Shown here: positions 8,066-12,547 of the stretch, in pieces | Layout of the letters: each line of letters opens with the position of its first letter | How positions within the stretch are numbered: the first letter of the stretch is position 1 | From: an uncultured Oscillospiraceae bacterium | GTDB lineage: Bacteria > Bacillota > Clostridia > Oscillospirales > Oscillospiraceae | Reading direction: 5' to 3' | NCBI GenBank assembly: GCA_910588045.1 | Contig: CAJUPS010000092.1 | Span: forward strand, 1 to 12,547 | Length of the DNA: 12,547 nt | Translations under genes and position numbers: made by a program | The notes under the pieces: generated by a model | The model's input: the letters and a program-made list of their open reading frames with translations, nothing else | What the model was told of the DNA's origin: nothing | The model's database searches: none

Positions 8066-8091
8066 CCGGAGGGGGCATCTGCCCCCTCCGG
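8066..8091. repeat. Perfect 11-bp GC hairpin with 4-base loop
   Basis: CCGGAGGGGGC (8066-8076) and GCCCCCTCCGG (8081-8091) pair perfectly around an ATCT loop. The stem is very stable as RNA or extruded DNA. No T-run follows on either strand, so it does not look like a rho-independent terminator. It may be a protein- or relaxase-recognised DNA hairpin, or part of a structured leader. Confidence 0.75.
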
Positions 8092-8222
8092 GTCGTCGCG
8101 TGCGCTGCGTGACGCTCGTCTGTTCGGGTGGTTGTCCGTACTGCTGGTATGTGATTTTCAAGGTGCGGCAGCTTGGTTGCTATACTCTTATTGTAGAAGA
8201 TACGGATTTTATTTTTTAGAGA

Positions 8223-8228
8223 GTATTA
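8223..8228 (-). promoter_or_regulatory. Possible -10 element toward the helicase operon
   Basis: Read on minus, the bases give TAATAC, close to the TATAAT consensus, just downstream of the first GCACATT half-site pair. The expected -35 position (about 8246-8251) falls on a half-site and reads CACATT, a poor match. If it is a promoter it would need an activator, or would be blocked by whatever binds the half-sites. Confidence 0.25.
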
Positions 8229-8298
8229 TGCACATTCGGCGGATAAATGTGCGTAATATGCACATTTAGAGCAATTGTTTGAGTTGCTCTAAATGCGC
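8227..8298. promoter_or_regulatory. Cluster of four alternating GCACATT half-sites
   Basis: The core GCACATT occurs at 8230-8236 (plus), as AATGTGC at 8246-8252 (minus), at 8260-8266 (plus), and as AATGCGC at 8292-8298 (minus, one mismatch). The first and third are part of a 10-base direct repeat TATGCACATT (8227-8236 and 8257-8266). The alternating orientation is typical of a multi-site DNA-binding region for a dimeric protein. The nearby XRE regulator is a natural candidate, but recombinase binding is also possible. The last two sites overlap the end of the XRE gene. Confidence 0.55.
8260..8298 (-). repeat. 15-bp stem-loop spanning the XRE stop codon
   Basis: GCACATTTAGAGCAA (8260-8274) pairs with TTGCTCTAAATGCGC (8284-8298) with a single A/C mismatch. 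In minus-strand RNA that position becomes a G-U pair, so the XRE messenger would form a continuous 15-bp stem with a 9-base loop over its final codons and stop. No clear U-tract follows, so termination is uncertain; mRNA stabilisation or a binding site in DNA are alternatives. Confidence 0.6.
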
Positions 8299-8574
8299 CA
8301 CCAGTTTTTCTATATCTTCCCACAGCTGCTCCTTTTTTGCAGCGTCCAACGCTTTCACTGTTTCATTGCCCAAAATCAGATAATCTAGTGTTACCTCAAA
8401 CAAAGCGGAGAGGCGGATGAACAGATCGACAGAGCAACCATTTTTGCCGGATTCGATACGGCTATAGAAGCTCCTATCAACATTAAGGATCTTTGCGAGT
8501 TGTTCCTGGGTATATCCGCTTTGCTTGCGGAGTTGGCGGATACGCTCTCCACTTTTTTCCATGTTGTAAAACAT
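8266..8574 (-). CDS. XRE-family transcriptional regulator (minus strand)
   Basis: The 102-aa protein has a Cro/C1-type helix-turn-helix at about residues 10-66: RIRQLRKQSGYTQEQLA, then VDRSFYSRIESGKNG, then a third helical part ending in TLDYLILG. The C-terminal 30 residues form an amphipathic helix with leucines spaced for dimerisation (LWEDIEKLVAHLEQLKQLL). I start it at the ATG at 8574, with TTGGAG about 8 bases upstream; two ATGs at 8592-8595 have no ribosome site. It is divergent from a second XRE gene and lies upstream of the helicase-recombinase operon, so it probably represses one or both. A stem-loop and half-site cluster overlap its 3' end. Confidence 0.87.
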   Translation of the reverse strand: MFYNMEKSGERIRQLRKQSGYTQEQLAKILNVDRSFYSRIESGKNGCSVDLFIRLSALFEVTLDYLILGNETVKALDAAKKEQLWEDIEKLVAHLEQLKQLL

Positions 8575-8616
8575 TATGTAATCTCCAATCATCAAATTTT
8601 TGTTTGAGATTGCAGA

Positions 8617-8820
8617 CTACGGATATTCTGCGATGTAAGGCTGCCAATAGCAAAAGGCAGCTATGATCTGGTAACTTTCAGGAAAAAAGCAAGATGCATT
8701 CCATTGTGCAGCACAATAAAATACATCTTGTGGGTAGATGAAATATAATTCACTTGTCAGGACATAATTGTCCCATGCGGCTACATGAAAGTTAAAATTT
8801 GCGGGAACAGACGGATCATG
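8617..8820 (-). pseudogene. Startless open frame, possible gene remnant
   Basis: One minus-strand frame stays open for 67 codons, from just after a TAG at 8821-8823 to a TAG at 8617-8619. It has no ATG start. The reading is rich in Phe, Tyr, Trp and Cys, with a central AAQWNASCFFPESYQ. It could be the tail of a decayed gene whose beginning was lost or frameshifted: an adjacent frame upstream, ending LFPQILTFM, stops where this one is open. It matches no family I recognise. In AT-rich DNA a chance frame of this length is possible, and the large palindrome lies inside it. Confidence 0.2.
8684..8730 (-). terminator. Minus-strand terminator-like hyphenated palindrome
   Basis: The arms run from 8690 to 8709 and from 8711 to 8730 around a single central A at 8710. 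The inner ATTGTGC/GCACAAT (8703-8717) is perfect; the outer CAAGATGCATT/AATACATCTTG pairs with one mismatch; a 2-base CC/AA mismatch separates them. Read on minus, the stem is followed at once by GCTTTTTTCC, a good U-tract. No recognised minus-strand gene lies upstream of it, so it could end a short RNA, act as an attenuator before the XRE gene, or insulate that gene. Confidence 0.6.
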
Positions 8821-8827
8821 CTACAAT
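8799..8827 (+). promoter_or_regulatory. Promoter candidate for the plus-strand XRE gene
   Basis: TTGCGG (8799-8804) and TACAAT (8822-8827) are separated by 17 bases, a good fit to a vegetative sigma-A-type promoter. Transcription would start near 8834 and give a leader of about 110 bases that contains the 12-bp palindrome. Confidence 0.5.
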
Positions 8828-8861
8828 ACACCCTTTTGCCAGCAGAATTCTGTTTCTTAAC

Positions 8862-8873
8862 GTATTATAATAC
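8862..8873. promoter_or_regulatory. 12-bp perfect palindrome, operator candidate
   Basis: GTATTATAATAC is its own complement and contains TATAAT on both strands. It sits 73 bases before the plus-strand XRE start, downstream of the best promoter candidate. It is a plausible operator for one of the two XRE dimers; no good -35 box pairs with the TATAAT it contains. Confidence 0.4.
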
Positions 8874-8945
8874 ACTAAAAGTAGGGAGTTTGCTTCATTC
8901 CATTATGCGGATATGTATTGTAAAATGTATTTGAGGTGAATTTCA

Positions 8946-9341
8946 ATGAGGAAAAAGAAACCTGTGGAAAACAGAGATTTTGCGTTTGCCCGACCGATGG
9001 GCGATGCTGTAAGGCAGGCTCGGGACAAAGCTGGTTTCACGCAAGGCTATGTATCGGAATGTACAGGGATTGATACCCGAACGATCTTGAATATCGAAAA
9101 TTGCAACGGAAATCCTACAATGGAAAAGCTATATCCATTAGTCCGCTTTTATGGTATTGATCCAAGGATCTTCTTTTACCCGGAATCAGAATTGACAAGT
9201 TCTAACCGGGCAGAGCTTCGGCTTTTGTTGGAAACCTGCACAGAGCAGGAAGCCACAGCCCTCATCCCCATCATACGGGCAATCCTGGAGGCGCTTCACT
9301 CCAAAAACTCCGATACCTTAAAGATACATAAAGACGGATGA
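8946..9341 (+). CDS. XRE-family transcriptional regulator (plus strand)
   Basis: This is the only convincing plus-strand gene in the window. The 131-aa product has a Cro/C1-type helix-turn-helix at about residues 18-75 (MGDAVRQARDKAGFTQGYVSE, then DTRTILNIENCNGNPTMEKL, then YGIDPRIFF). A C-terminal helical region of unknown role follows (ELRLLLETCTEQEATALIPIIRAILEAL). GAGGTG lies about 9 bases before the ATG. It is divergent from the other XRE gene and convergent with the KTR gene, whose terminator begins 13 bases after its stop. A pair of opposed regulators like this is typical of a switch controlling an integrated element, but the targets are inferred. Confidence 0.87.
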   Translation: MRKKKPVENRDFAFARPMGDAVRQARDKAGFTQGYVSECTGIDTRTILNIENCNGNPTMEKLYPLVRFYGIDPRIFFYPESELTSSNRAELRLLLETCTEQEATALIPIIRAILEALHSKNSDTLKIHKDG

Positions 9342-9348
9342 ATCATAA

Positions 9349-9391
9349 TAAAAAGAGCCAGCTTCCCTGTAGTAATAGAGAAGCTGGCTCT
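9349..9391 (-). terminator. Rho-independent terminator after the KTR gene
   Basis: A perfect 12-bp stem is formed by AGAGCCAGCTTC (9354-9365) and GAAGCTGGCTCT (9380-9391) with a 14-base loop. Read on minus it is followed by TTTTTATTATG. It starts 5 bases after the KTR stop codon, and its arm overlaps the flanking direct repeat. On plus no U-tract follows, so it would serve the XRE gene poorly. Confidence 0.85.
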
Positions 9392-9411
9392 GCGTCTATG
9401 CGTCTGGCTCT
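9386..9411. repeat. Direct repeat copy 1 (KTR 3' end)
   Basis: A 26-base segment, starting GGCTCTGCGTCTATGCG, matches 9606-9631 with one mismatch (9405 T against 9625 C). This copy covers the last five codons and stop of the KTR gene (KEPDA-stop on minus). It contains an internal TGCGTC-TA-TGCGTC repeat. Confidence 0.85.
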
Positions 9412-9581
9412 TTGCTTAAAACCATTTTCATTTGGACTACGTTAATTCTGGTTACCCTTTTACATTTTGGGCAGTACAGCGGGAAGTTGATTAAAACCGT
9501 ATCCTCGCACACTTTGGTATGCGTCCTGCCTCCGCAAACCGGACAGGGAACCCACCCGGACTCTGTTTTCCTGTCCCCCAT
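9396..9581 (-). CDS. Cysteine-rich KTR domain protein
   Basis: The 61-aa product is a cysteine-rich KTR protein, a small zinc-ribbon family frequent in conjugative elements of Bacillota. Two CxxC pairs are present: C13/C16 (CPVC) and C37/C40 (CPKC). The family-typical segment NFPLYCPKCKR and the ending KEPDA are also present. The molecular role is not known; zinc binding is inferred from the cysteines. A strong GGAGG lies 7 bases before the ATG. From memory, relatives often continue a few residues past EPDA (KTQSR-like). Here a TAG stands at that point while the following codons would still read TQSQ, which suggests a lysine-codon-to-stop change. It is the last gene of a two-gene unit with the hypothetical gene upstream, and is bracketed by a direct repeat. 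Confidence 0.85.
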   Translation of the reverse strand: MGDRKTESGWVPCPVCGGRTHTKVCEDTVLINFPLYCPKCKRVTRINVVQMKMVLSKEPDA

Positions 9582-9605
9582 TGGAACTCCTCCTTTAGCG
9601 ATTGC

Positions 9606-9631
9606 GGCTCTGCGTCTATGCGTCCGGCTCT
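9606..9631. repeat. Direct repeat copy 2 (upstream of KTR)
   Basis: This copy lies between the 97-aa hypothetical gene and the KTR ribosome site, 220 bases from copy 1. Read on minus it again gives the codons of EPDA-stop followed by TQS, so it looks like the tail of a lost second KTR gene. Confidence 0.8.
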
Positions 9632-9667
9632 CAAGTAATCGCTGGGATCAAATTGTGGATGCGCTGG

Positions 9668-9961
9668 CTATTGAACGGAGTTGGAGATTTTCTGTACCTG
9701 ATCCTGGATGATTTGCCGCTCATCGTCTGTCAAATTTCGGCTGCACAGTGTGACCTTGTACTCCAGATATCCGGCGAGAGCATCCAGGAGACACTCTTTC
9801 ATTCTCTCCGGCGTAGGGCAGAAGGTTGCGCTCTCCAGATCCTCACCAGAAGAATTCCACTCCAAAACAGCATAGCCATGGGAAGTCATAAGTATCTCGT
9901 ACCGCTTATCTTCTTCAAGATAGTCCTTGAATCCTGTTAGAACTTTTTCAAATGTCAGCAT
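9668..9961 (-). CDS. Conserved hypothetical mobile-element protein
   Basis: A 97-aa acidic protein beginning MLTFEKVLTGFKDYLEED and containing TSHGYAVLEW, FCPTPERMKECLLDAL and a C-terminal RNLTDDERQII. I recognise it as a family of unknown function that often sits next to KTR genes in clostridial conjugative elements, but I know no biochemical role. No membrane segment or signal is seen. I choose the ATG at 9961 because GAGGAGG lies 8 bases upstream; a longer frame from 10030 would start inside the promoter candidate and has no ribosome site. It is probably co-transcribed with the KTR gene 86 bases downstream. Confidence 0.78.
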   Translation of the reverse strand: MLTFEKVLTGFKDYLEEDKRYEILMTSHGYAVLEWNSSGEDLESATFCPTPERMKECLLDALAGYLEYKVTLCSRNLTDDERQIIQDQVQKISNSVQ

Positions 9962-9995
9962 GATTATATCCTCCTCAGCTGTTGGTATATCCGAT

Positions 9996-10025
9996 AGATT
10001 ACCACACTCCTGAGAGAATATCCAA
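9996..10025 (-). promoter_or_regulatory. Promoter candidate for the hypothetical-KTR unit
   Basis: Read on minus, TTGGAT (10020-10025) and TAATCT (9996-10001) are 18 bases apart, a fair match to a vegetative promoter. It is about 35 bases upstream of the chosen start and lies between the rhamnose operon and the accessory genes, so it would give the latter their own transcript. Confidence 0.5.
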
Positions 10026-10052
10026 TACAATTCACGGACAGCGGCAGTTGAG

Positions 10053-10069
10053 ATCAGCGTGTTGCTGAT
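10053..10069 (-). repeat. Small stem-loop after rhaD
   Basis: ATCAGC (10053-10058) and GCTGAT (10064-10069) pair around GTGTT, 9 bases past the rhaD stop. There is no T-run, so it is at best a weak end to the rhamnose transcript. The absence of a proper terminator here may mean the original operon end was displaced. Confidence 0.4.
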
Positions 10070-10077
10070 ATTTGTCG

Positions 10078-10902
10078 TTACTCCAGAAATTCTTTATTTA
10101 AATCCACCCCGAAATCCTTGGCGATAGCCCGCAGTGCGTCGTCCGTGATTGTCTGCCGGATGGGCTGGCCGGAGGCCAGCACCTTCCAATATATCTCCGC
10201 ACTTTTCTCAATAGTATGGGCCAGTCCGAACGCCGTATCGAAATCCGACCCGGAAACGAACAGTCCGTGCTGCGCCCAGATAGCCGCCTGATAGGTCTTC
10301 ATCTTCTCGCTGGTGGCTCTGGCAATGTCCACGCCTCCGGGAACCATCCAGGGACAAACGCCCACGCCTTCCGGAAAGACCACCGGACACTCCGTAGCAC
10401 TCTGCCACAGAGCGCGGGAGAAGTCACGGTCGGTCAGCGACAGAATATAAGTCAAAGTGATGACGTTGGTGGCGTGACAGTGGTAGATCACCCGGTTTGC
10501 TCCGTTGGTGGCCTCTTTTCGGACGCTGTGGTTCATGAAGTGGGAGGGAAACTCGGAGGTGGGCTTGCCGCCATCCTCCAGGCCCCAAACGATTCTCCAG
10601 GCATTGCCCTCGCCGTTGATCTCCACGATGCCCAGAGAGTGAGAGGGGTCGGGTTCCACATTGCGGAAATACTTTCCACTGCCAGTGGTGATGAAATACT
10701 CGCCAGCCAGATTCTCCGCCTGGACGTCCATTTGTACCCAGGAACCGAGAGCGTGGAAGAACGGACGGCACTGATTTACATCCTCCTCCGTCATTCGGTA
10801 GGTAAGATTGCCACCATTGCGCTCATGCCAGCCCTGATACCATCCGTCCATGCACATCCGGATAAAGCCCTGCATGGCGGGGACTTGCAAAATGCCACTC
10901 AT
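10078..10902 (-). CDS. rhaD: L-rhamnulose-1-phosphate aldolase
   Basis: This class II aldolase cleaves L-rhamnulose 1-phosphate to dihydroxyacetone phosphate and L-lactaldehyde, the last step of the rhamnose pathway. Its 274 residues equal the length of the E. coli enzyme. The known catalytic residues fall at the same numbers: zinc ligands H141 and H143 (YHCHATN) and H212 (AQHGLF), and the catalytic Glu E117. The GNLTYR loop and the ITTGSGKYF phosphate-binding region are present. GGAGG lies 8 bases before the ATG, which overlaps the rhaA stop as ATGA. It is the final rha gene here, so the accessory genes begin directly after it. Confidence 0.96.
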   Translation of the reverse strand: MSGILQVPAMQGFIRMCMDGWYQGWHERNGGNLTYRMTEEDVNQCRPFFHALGSWVQMDVQAENLAGEYFITTGSGKYFRNVEPDPSHSLGIVEINGEGNAWRIVWGLEDGGKPTSEFPSHFMNHSVRKEATNGANRVIYHCHATNVITLTYILSLTDRDFSRALWQSATECPVVFPEGVGVCPWMVPGGVDIARATSEKMKTYQAAIWAQHGLFVSGSDFDTAFGLAHTIEKSAEIYWKVLASGQPIRQTITDDALRAIAKDFGVDLNKEFLE

Positions 10903-12149
10903 TTCCGCACCTCCAGCACCTTTTTCTCAAATTCCTTCACAGATTCGTACCACTCTCCGTCAAGCGGAATGCCGCACTGACGGCAGTATTCGTCCCATAT
11001 TTCGCCGAAGGGGGCGGTTTTCAGCTCCTCCTGCACCACCATCAGCTTTGTCCAGTCGCCTGCGCCCTGCAATACTTTCAGTTCCTCGTTGGGCTGGAGC
11101 AGGGCGAACAGGAGACTCTTTTGCAGGTTACGGTAGCCAGTAGTCCAAGCGGATAGGCGGTTGATGGAGGCGTCAAAGTAATCCAGGGCAATATGTACCC
11201 GCTCCGCACCACAGCGGATGATCTCCCGGCAGATCTCCTTTGTCTCATCGTCGAATAGCACCACGTGGTCGCTGTCCCAGCGGATAGGGCGGGTGACGTG
11301 GAGGGCAATCTCTGGGAAGAAGGCCAGCAGGGCAGGAATCTTGTCGCTGACAACCTCGGTGGGGTGATAGTGACCGTTGTCCATCAAGGGGATGCACTTC
11401 TCTTTATTAAAAGCGGCGTAACTCAGGGCAAACTCCGCACTGCCTACCGTATATGCCTCCACGCCGATGCCGAAGACTTTGCTTTCGATGCAGGGCTTCA
11501 CCATCTTGAAATTGAAAGGCTCAGACAGGATCTCATCAATGGAGTGGCGGTAACGCTCCCTCGGCCCCATCCGGTCACCGGGGATGTCCTTGAAACCATC
11601 GCCCGTCCAGATGTTCATCACGCAGGGCTGACCCAACTGCTCCGCCAGATAGCTGCTGATACGGATGCAGGCTTTCCCGTGGTCGATCCAGAACCGCCGG
11701 GTATCCTCGTCGGGGGAGCTGAGGGTCAGTGGGTCGCACTTGGGATGGCTGAAGAAGGTGGGGTTGAAGTCGCAGCCCAAGCCATGCTCCTTGCAGAAAT
11801 CCACCCACTTCTGGAAGTGCTTCGGCTTCAGCTTGTCCCGGTCAGCCCACTCGCCAGATTCAAAAATGGCGTAACTGGCGTGGAGGTTCAGCTTCTTCGT
11901 GCCGGGACACAGCTTCAGCACCATGTCCAGATCGGCCATCAGCTCCTCCGGTGTCCGGGCGCGGCCTGGATAGTTGCCGGTGGTCTGGATGCCTCCGGTG
12001 AGGGGCTTGCTGGGGTCGGTATCGAAGCCCCGCACATCATCGCCCTGCCAGCAGTGGAGGGCAATGGGGATGGTTTTCAACTGCGCCAGGGCGGCGTCCG
12101 TATCCACTTGGTATGCGGCATATTTTTCTTTTGCTTCCTGATAGCTCAT
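10899..12149 (-). CDS. rhaA: L-rhamnose isomerase
   Basis: The 416-aa cytoplasmic enzyme interconverts L-rhamnose and L-rhamnulose. It is recognised by LHCWQGDDVRGF near residue 31, LNLHASYAIF near 87, and a set of metal-ligand-like residues: E231 (GVEAY), D257 with H260/H262 (MDNGHYHP), D292/D294 (RWDSDHV) and D323 (LDYFD). The frame continues upstream past this point only as a shadow of rhaB. I start it at 12149, where GGAGG lies 10 bases upstream and the ATG overlaps the rhaB TGA. The operon order B-A-D matches many rhamnose operons. No frameshift is seen. Confidence 0.96.
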   Translation of the reverse strand: MSYQEAKEKYAAYQVDTDAALAQLKTIPIALHCWQGDDVRGFDTDPSKPLTGGIQTTGNYPGRARTPEELMADLDMVLKLCPGTKKLNLHASYAIFESGEWADRDKLKPKHFQKWVDFCKEHGLGCDFNPTFFSHPKCDPLTLSSPDEDTRRFWIDHGKACIRISSYLAEQLGQPCVMNIWTGDGFKDIPGDRMGPRERYRHSIDEILSEPFNFKMVKPCIESKVFGIGVEAYTVGSAEFALSYAAFNKEKCIPLMDNGHYHPTEVVSDKIPALLAFFPEIALHVTRPIRWDSDHVVLFDDETKEICREIIRCGAERVHIALDYFDASINRLSAWTTGYRNLQKSLLFALLQPNEELKVLQGAGDWTKLMVVQEELKTAPFGEIWDEYCRQCGIPLDGEWYESVKEFEKKVLEVRK

Positions 12150-12547
12150 TTTTCGCTTGCCTCCATCTGAATTTTGAGATTTCCCAGAGCCGTGGCCTCG
12201 ATGGGCAGGGCAATAACCTGCTTCCCTGTGGCCTCCTGGGTCAGCCGGTTCAAAAACTGATTCTTCGCGCCGCCGCCTACGATGTAGAGGCGGCTGTACG
12301 TTTTTCCGGTATTCCGTTCCAGTTCCTCCAGCGCGGCACGGTAACTTTCCGCCAGGGAGCGGTAGGCACAGCGGAAGTAATCGCCAGCTGTGTGCAGTCC
12401 GCCGCCGGTGGCAATGTCGAAGGCGGCCTTCATGCTGGCCGGGGCCAGAAACTCGGGCGCATTGGCATCTACCAGCCGTTGGCAACTACTATTGGTGTCC
12501 TTCAGATAGTCAAGACGGTTGAGCATCTCCTGGAGGTCCAGGGATAG
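12146..12547 (-). CDS. rhaB: Rhamnulokinase, C-terminal part (cut by window edge)
   Basis: The last 133 codons of an FGGY-family sugar kinase, which phosphorylates L-rhamnulose with ATP. The frame is open to the window edge, so the N-terminus lies outside. The FGGY C-terminal motifs are clear: YIVGGGAKNQFLNRL (ATP-binding glycine loop) and the ending LPIEATALGNL. The identity as rhamnulokinase rests on the fused rhaA and rhaD neighbours as well as this tail. Its stop overlaps the rhaA start as ATGA. Confidence 0.9.
   Translation of the reverse strand, partial: LSLDLQEMLNRLDYLKDTNSSCQRLVDANAPEFLAPASMKAAFDIATGGGLHTAGDYFRCAYRSLAESYRAALEELERNTGKTYSRLYIVGGGAKNQFLNRLTQEATGKQVIALPIEATALGNLKIQMEASEK

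Larger units (their letters stand above)
7807..8222. other. GC-rich noncoding segment upstream of the helicase operon
   Basis: About 415 bases separate the XRE gene from the helicase. From about 7850 to 8150 the DNA is clearly GC-rich, unlike the AT-rich DNA to its right. Open frames exist on both strands (two overlapping plus-strand frames within 7869-8269 and one minus-strand frame at 7890-8078). Their products are Pro/Arg/Ser-rich with no domain and no convincing ribosome site, so I treat them as chance frames. It contains a perfect 11-bp hairpin (8066-8091) and a CAGGCT/AGCCTG stem (7891-7908). Possible roles are an untranslated leader of the helicase operon, a structured RNA, or a DNA site such as an origin of transfer. 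None can be proven here. Confidence 0.6.
8575..8945. promoter_or_regulatory. Divergent control region between two XRE genes
   Basis: This 371-bp AT-rich region separates two divergently transcribed XRE genes. It holds a plus-strand promoter candidate (8799-8827), a 12-bp palindrome (8862-8873), a long hyphenated palindrome (8690-8730), a GCTGCC/GGCAGC stem (8640-8661) in the leader of the minus-strand gene, and a small GGACA/TGTCC inverted repeat near 8760-8773. A weak minus-strand promoter (TTGGCA, 16 bases, TATCCG) lies near 8620-8650. A stop-free minus-strand frame at 8617-8820 is described separately. Confidence 0.55.

Noticed and set aside
7869..8269. Overlapping plus-strand frames in the GC-rich segment
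   Set aside because: No domain, low-complexity Pro/Arg/Ser composition and no ribosome site; two frames overlap each other, as expected from GC-rich noncoding DNA.
8905..8934. Nine-codon upstream frame before the plus-strand XRE gene
   Set aside because: Its nearest purine-rich site is 16 bases away, too far for initiation, and short frames like this are expected by chance.
11265..12170. A 301-codon plus-strand open frame
   Set aside because: Antisense to rhaA, which has clear isomerase motifs; high GC explains the long open frame.
12150..12485. N-terminal extension of rhaA
   Set aside because: The extra residues are an out-of-frame reading of rhaB; the ATG at 12149 has its own ribosome site and the usual isomerase N-terminus.
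1..12547. CRISPR array, tRNA or rRNA genes
   Set aside because: No regularly spaced repeats, no cloverleaf-like segment with a TTCGA-type T arm, and no rRNA-like sequence were seen.

Overview
The window looks like chromosome from a gut-type clostridium (Bacillota, Clostridia; an Oscillospiraceae- or Lachnospiraceae-like anaerobe). This is inferred from protein style, strong GGAGG ribosome sites, ATGA-overlapped operons and clostridial mobile-element genes; no rRNA or other taxonomic marker is present. Nearly everything is on the minus strand, so transcription runs right to left.

Right end (about 10078-12547): three genes of an L-rhamnose catabolic operon in the order rhaB (5' end beyond the window), rhaA, rhaD, joined by two 4-base ATGA overlaps. 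Kinase, isomerase and aldolase turn L-rhamnose into L-lactaldehyde and dihydroxyacetone phosphate. This is most likely host metabolism.

Middle right (about 8266-10025): accessory genes of the kind found in clostridial integrative elements. A promoter candidate (9996-10025) precedes a 97-aa conserved hypothetical gene and a 61-aa cysteine-rich KTR zinc-ribbon gene, which ends in a strong terminator. The KTR gene is bracketed by a 26-bp near-perfect direct repeat. To the left, two XRE-family regulators are divergently oriented around a 371-bp AT-rich region with a 12-bp palindrome, a long hyphenated palindrome that looks like a minus-strand terminator, and a promoter candidate. Just past the minus-strand regulator lies a cluster of four alternating GCACATT-type half-sites.

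Centre (about 903-8265): a GC-rich, apparently noncoding segment of about 400 bp with a perfect 11-bp GC hairpin precedes a compact minus-strand operon. Its order is a DinG/XPD-like Fe-S helicase, a 49-aa SHOCT-like protein, a complete large serine recombinase, a recombinase paralogue with no catalytic domain, a second complete large serine recombinase, and a metallophosphoesterase. The three recombinase genes look like one integration/excision module with two catalytic subunits and one DNA-binding-only subunit. The helicase and the small protein are translationally coupled to each other and lie just upstream.

Left end (1-902): a 16-bp perfect inverted repeat follows the metallophosphoesterase, then a complete Cu/Zn superoxide dismutase gene with a GTG start and a bidirectional terminator. 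The first 160 bases hold no recognisable gene.

The most unusual parts are the recombinase trio with an empty middle member and its linked helicase, the GC-rich noncoding segment, and the motif cluster beside the XRE regulators. Together they suggest a mobile element, or the remnant of one, sitting directly downstream of rhaD. Its exact ends could not be identified by eye.
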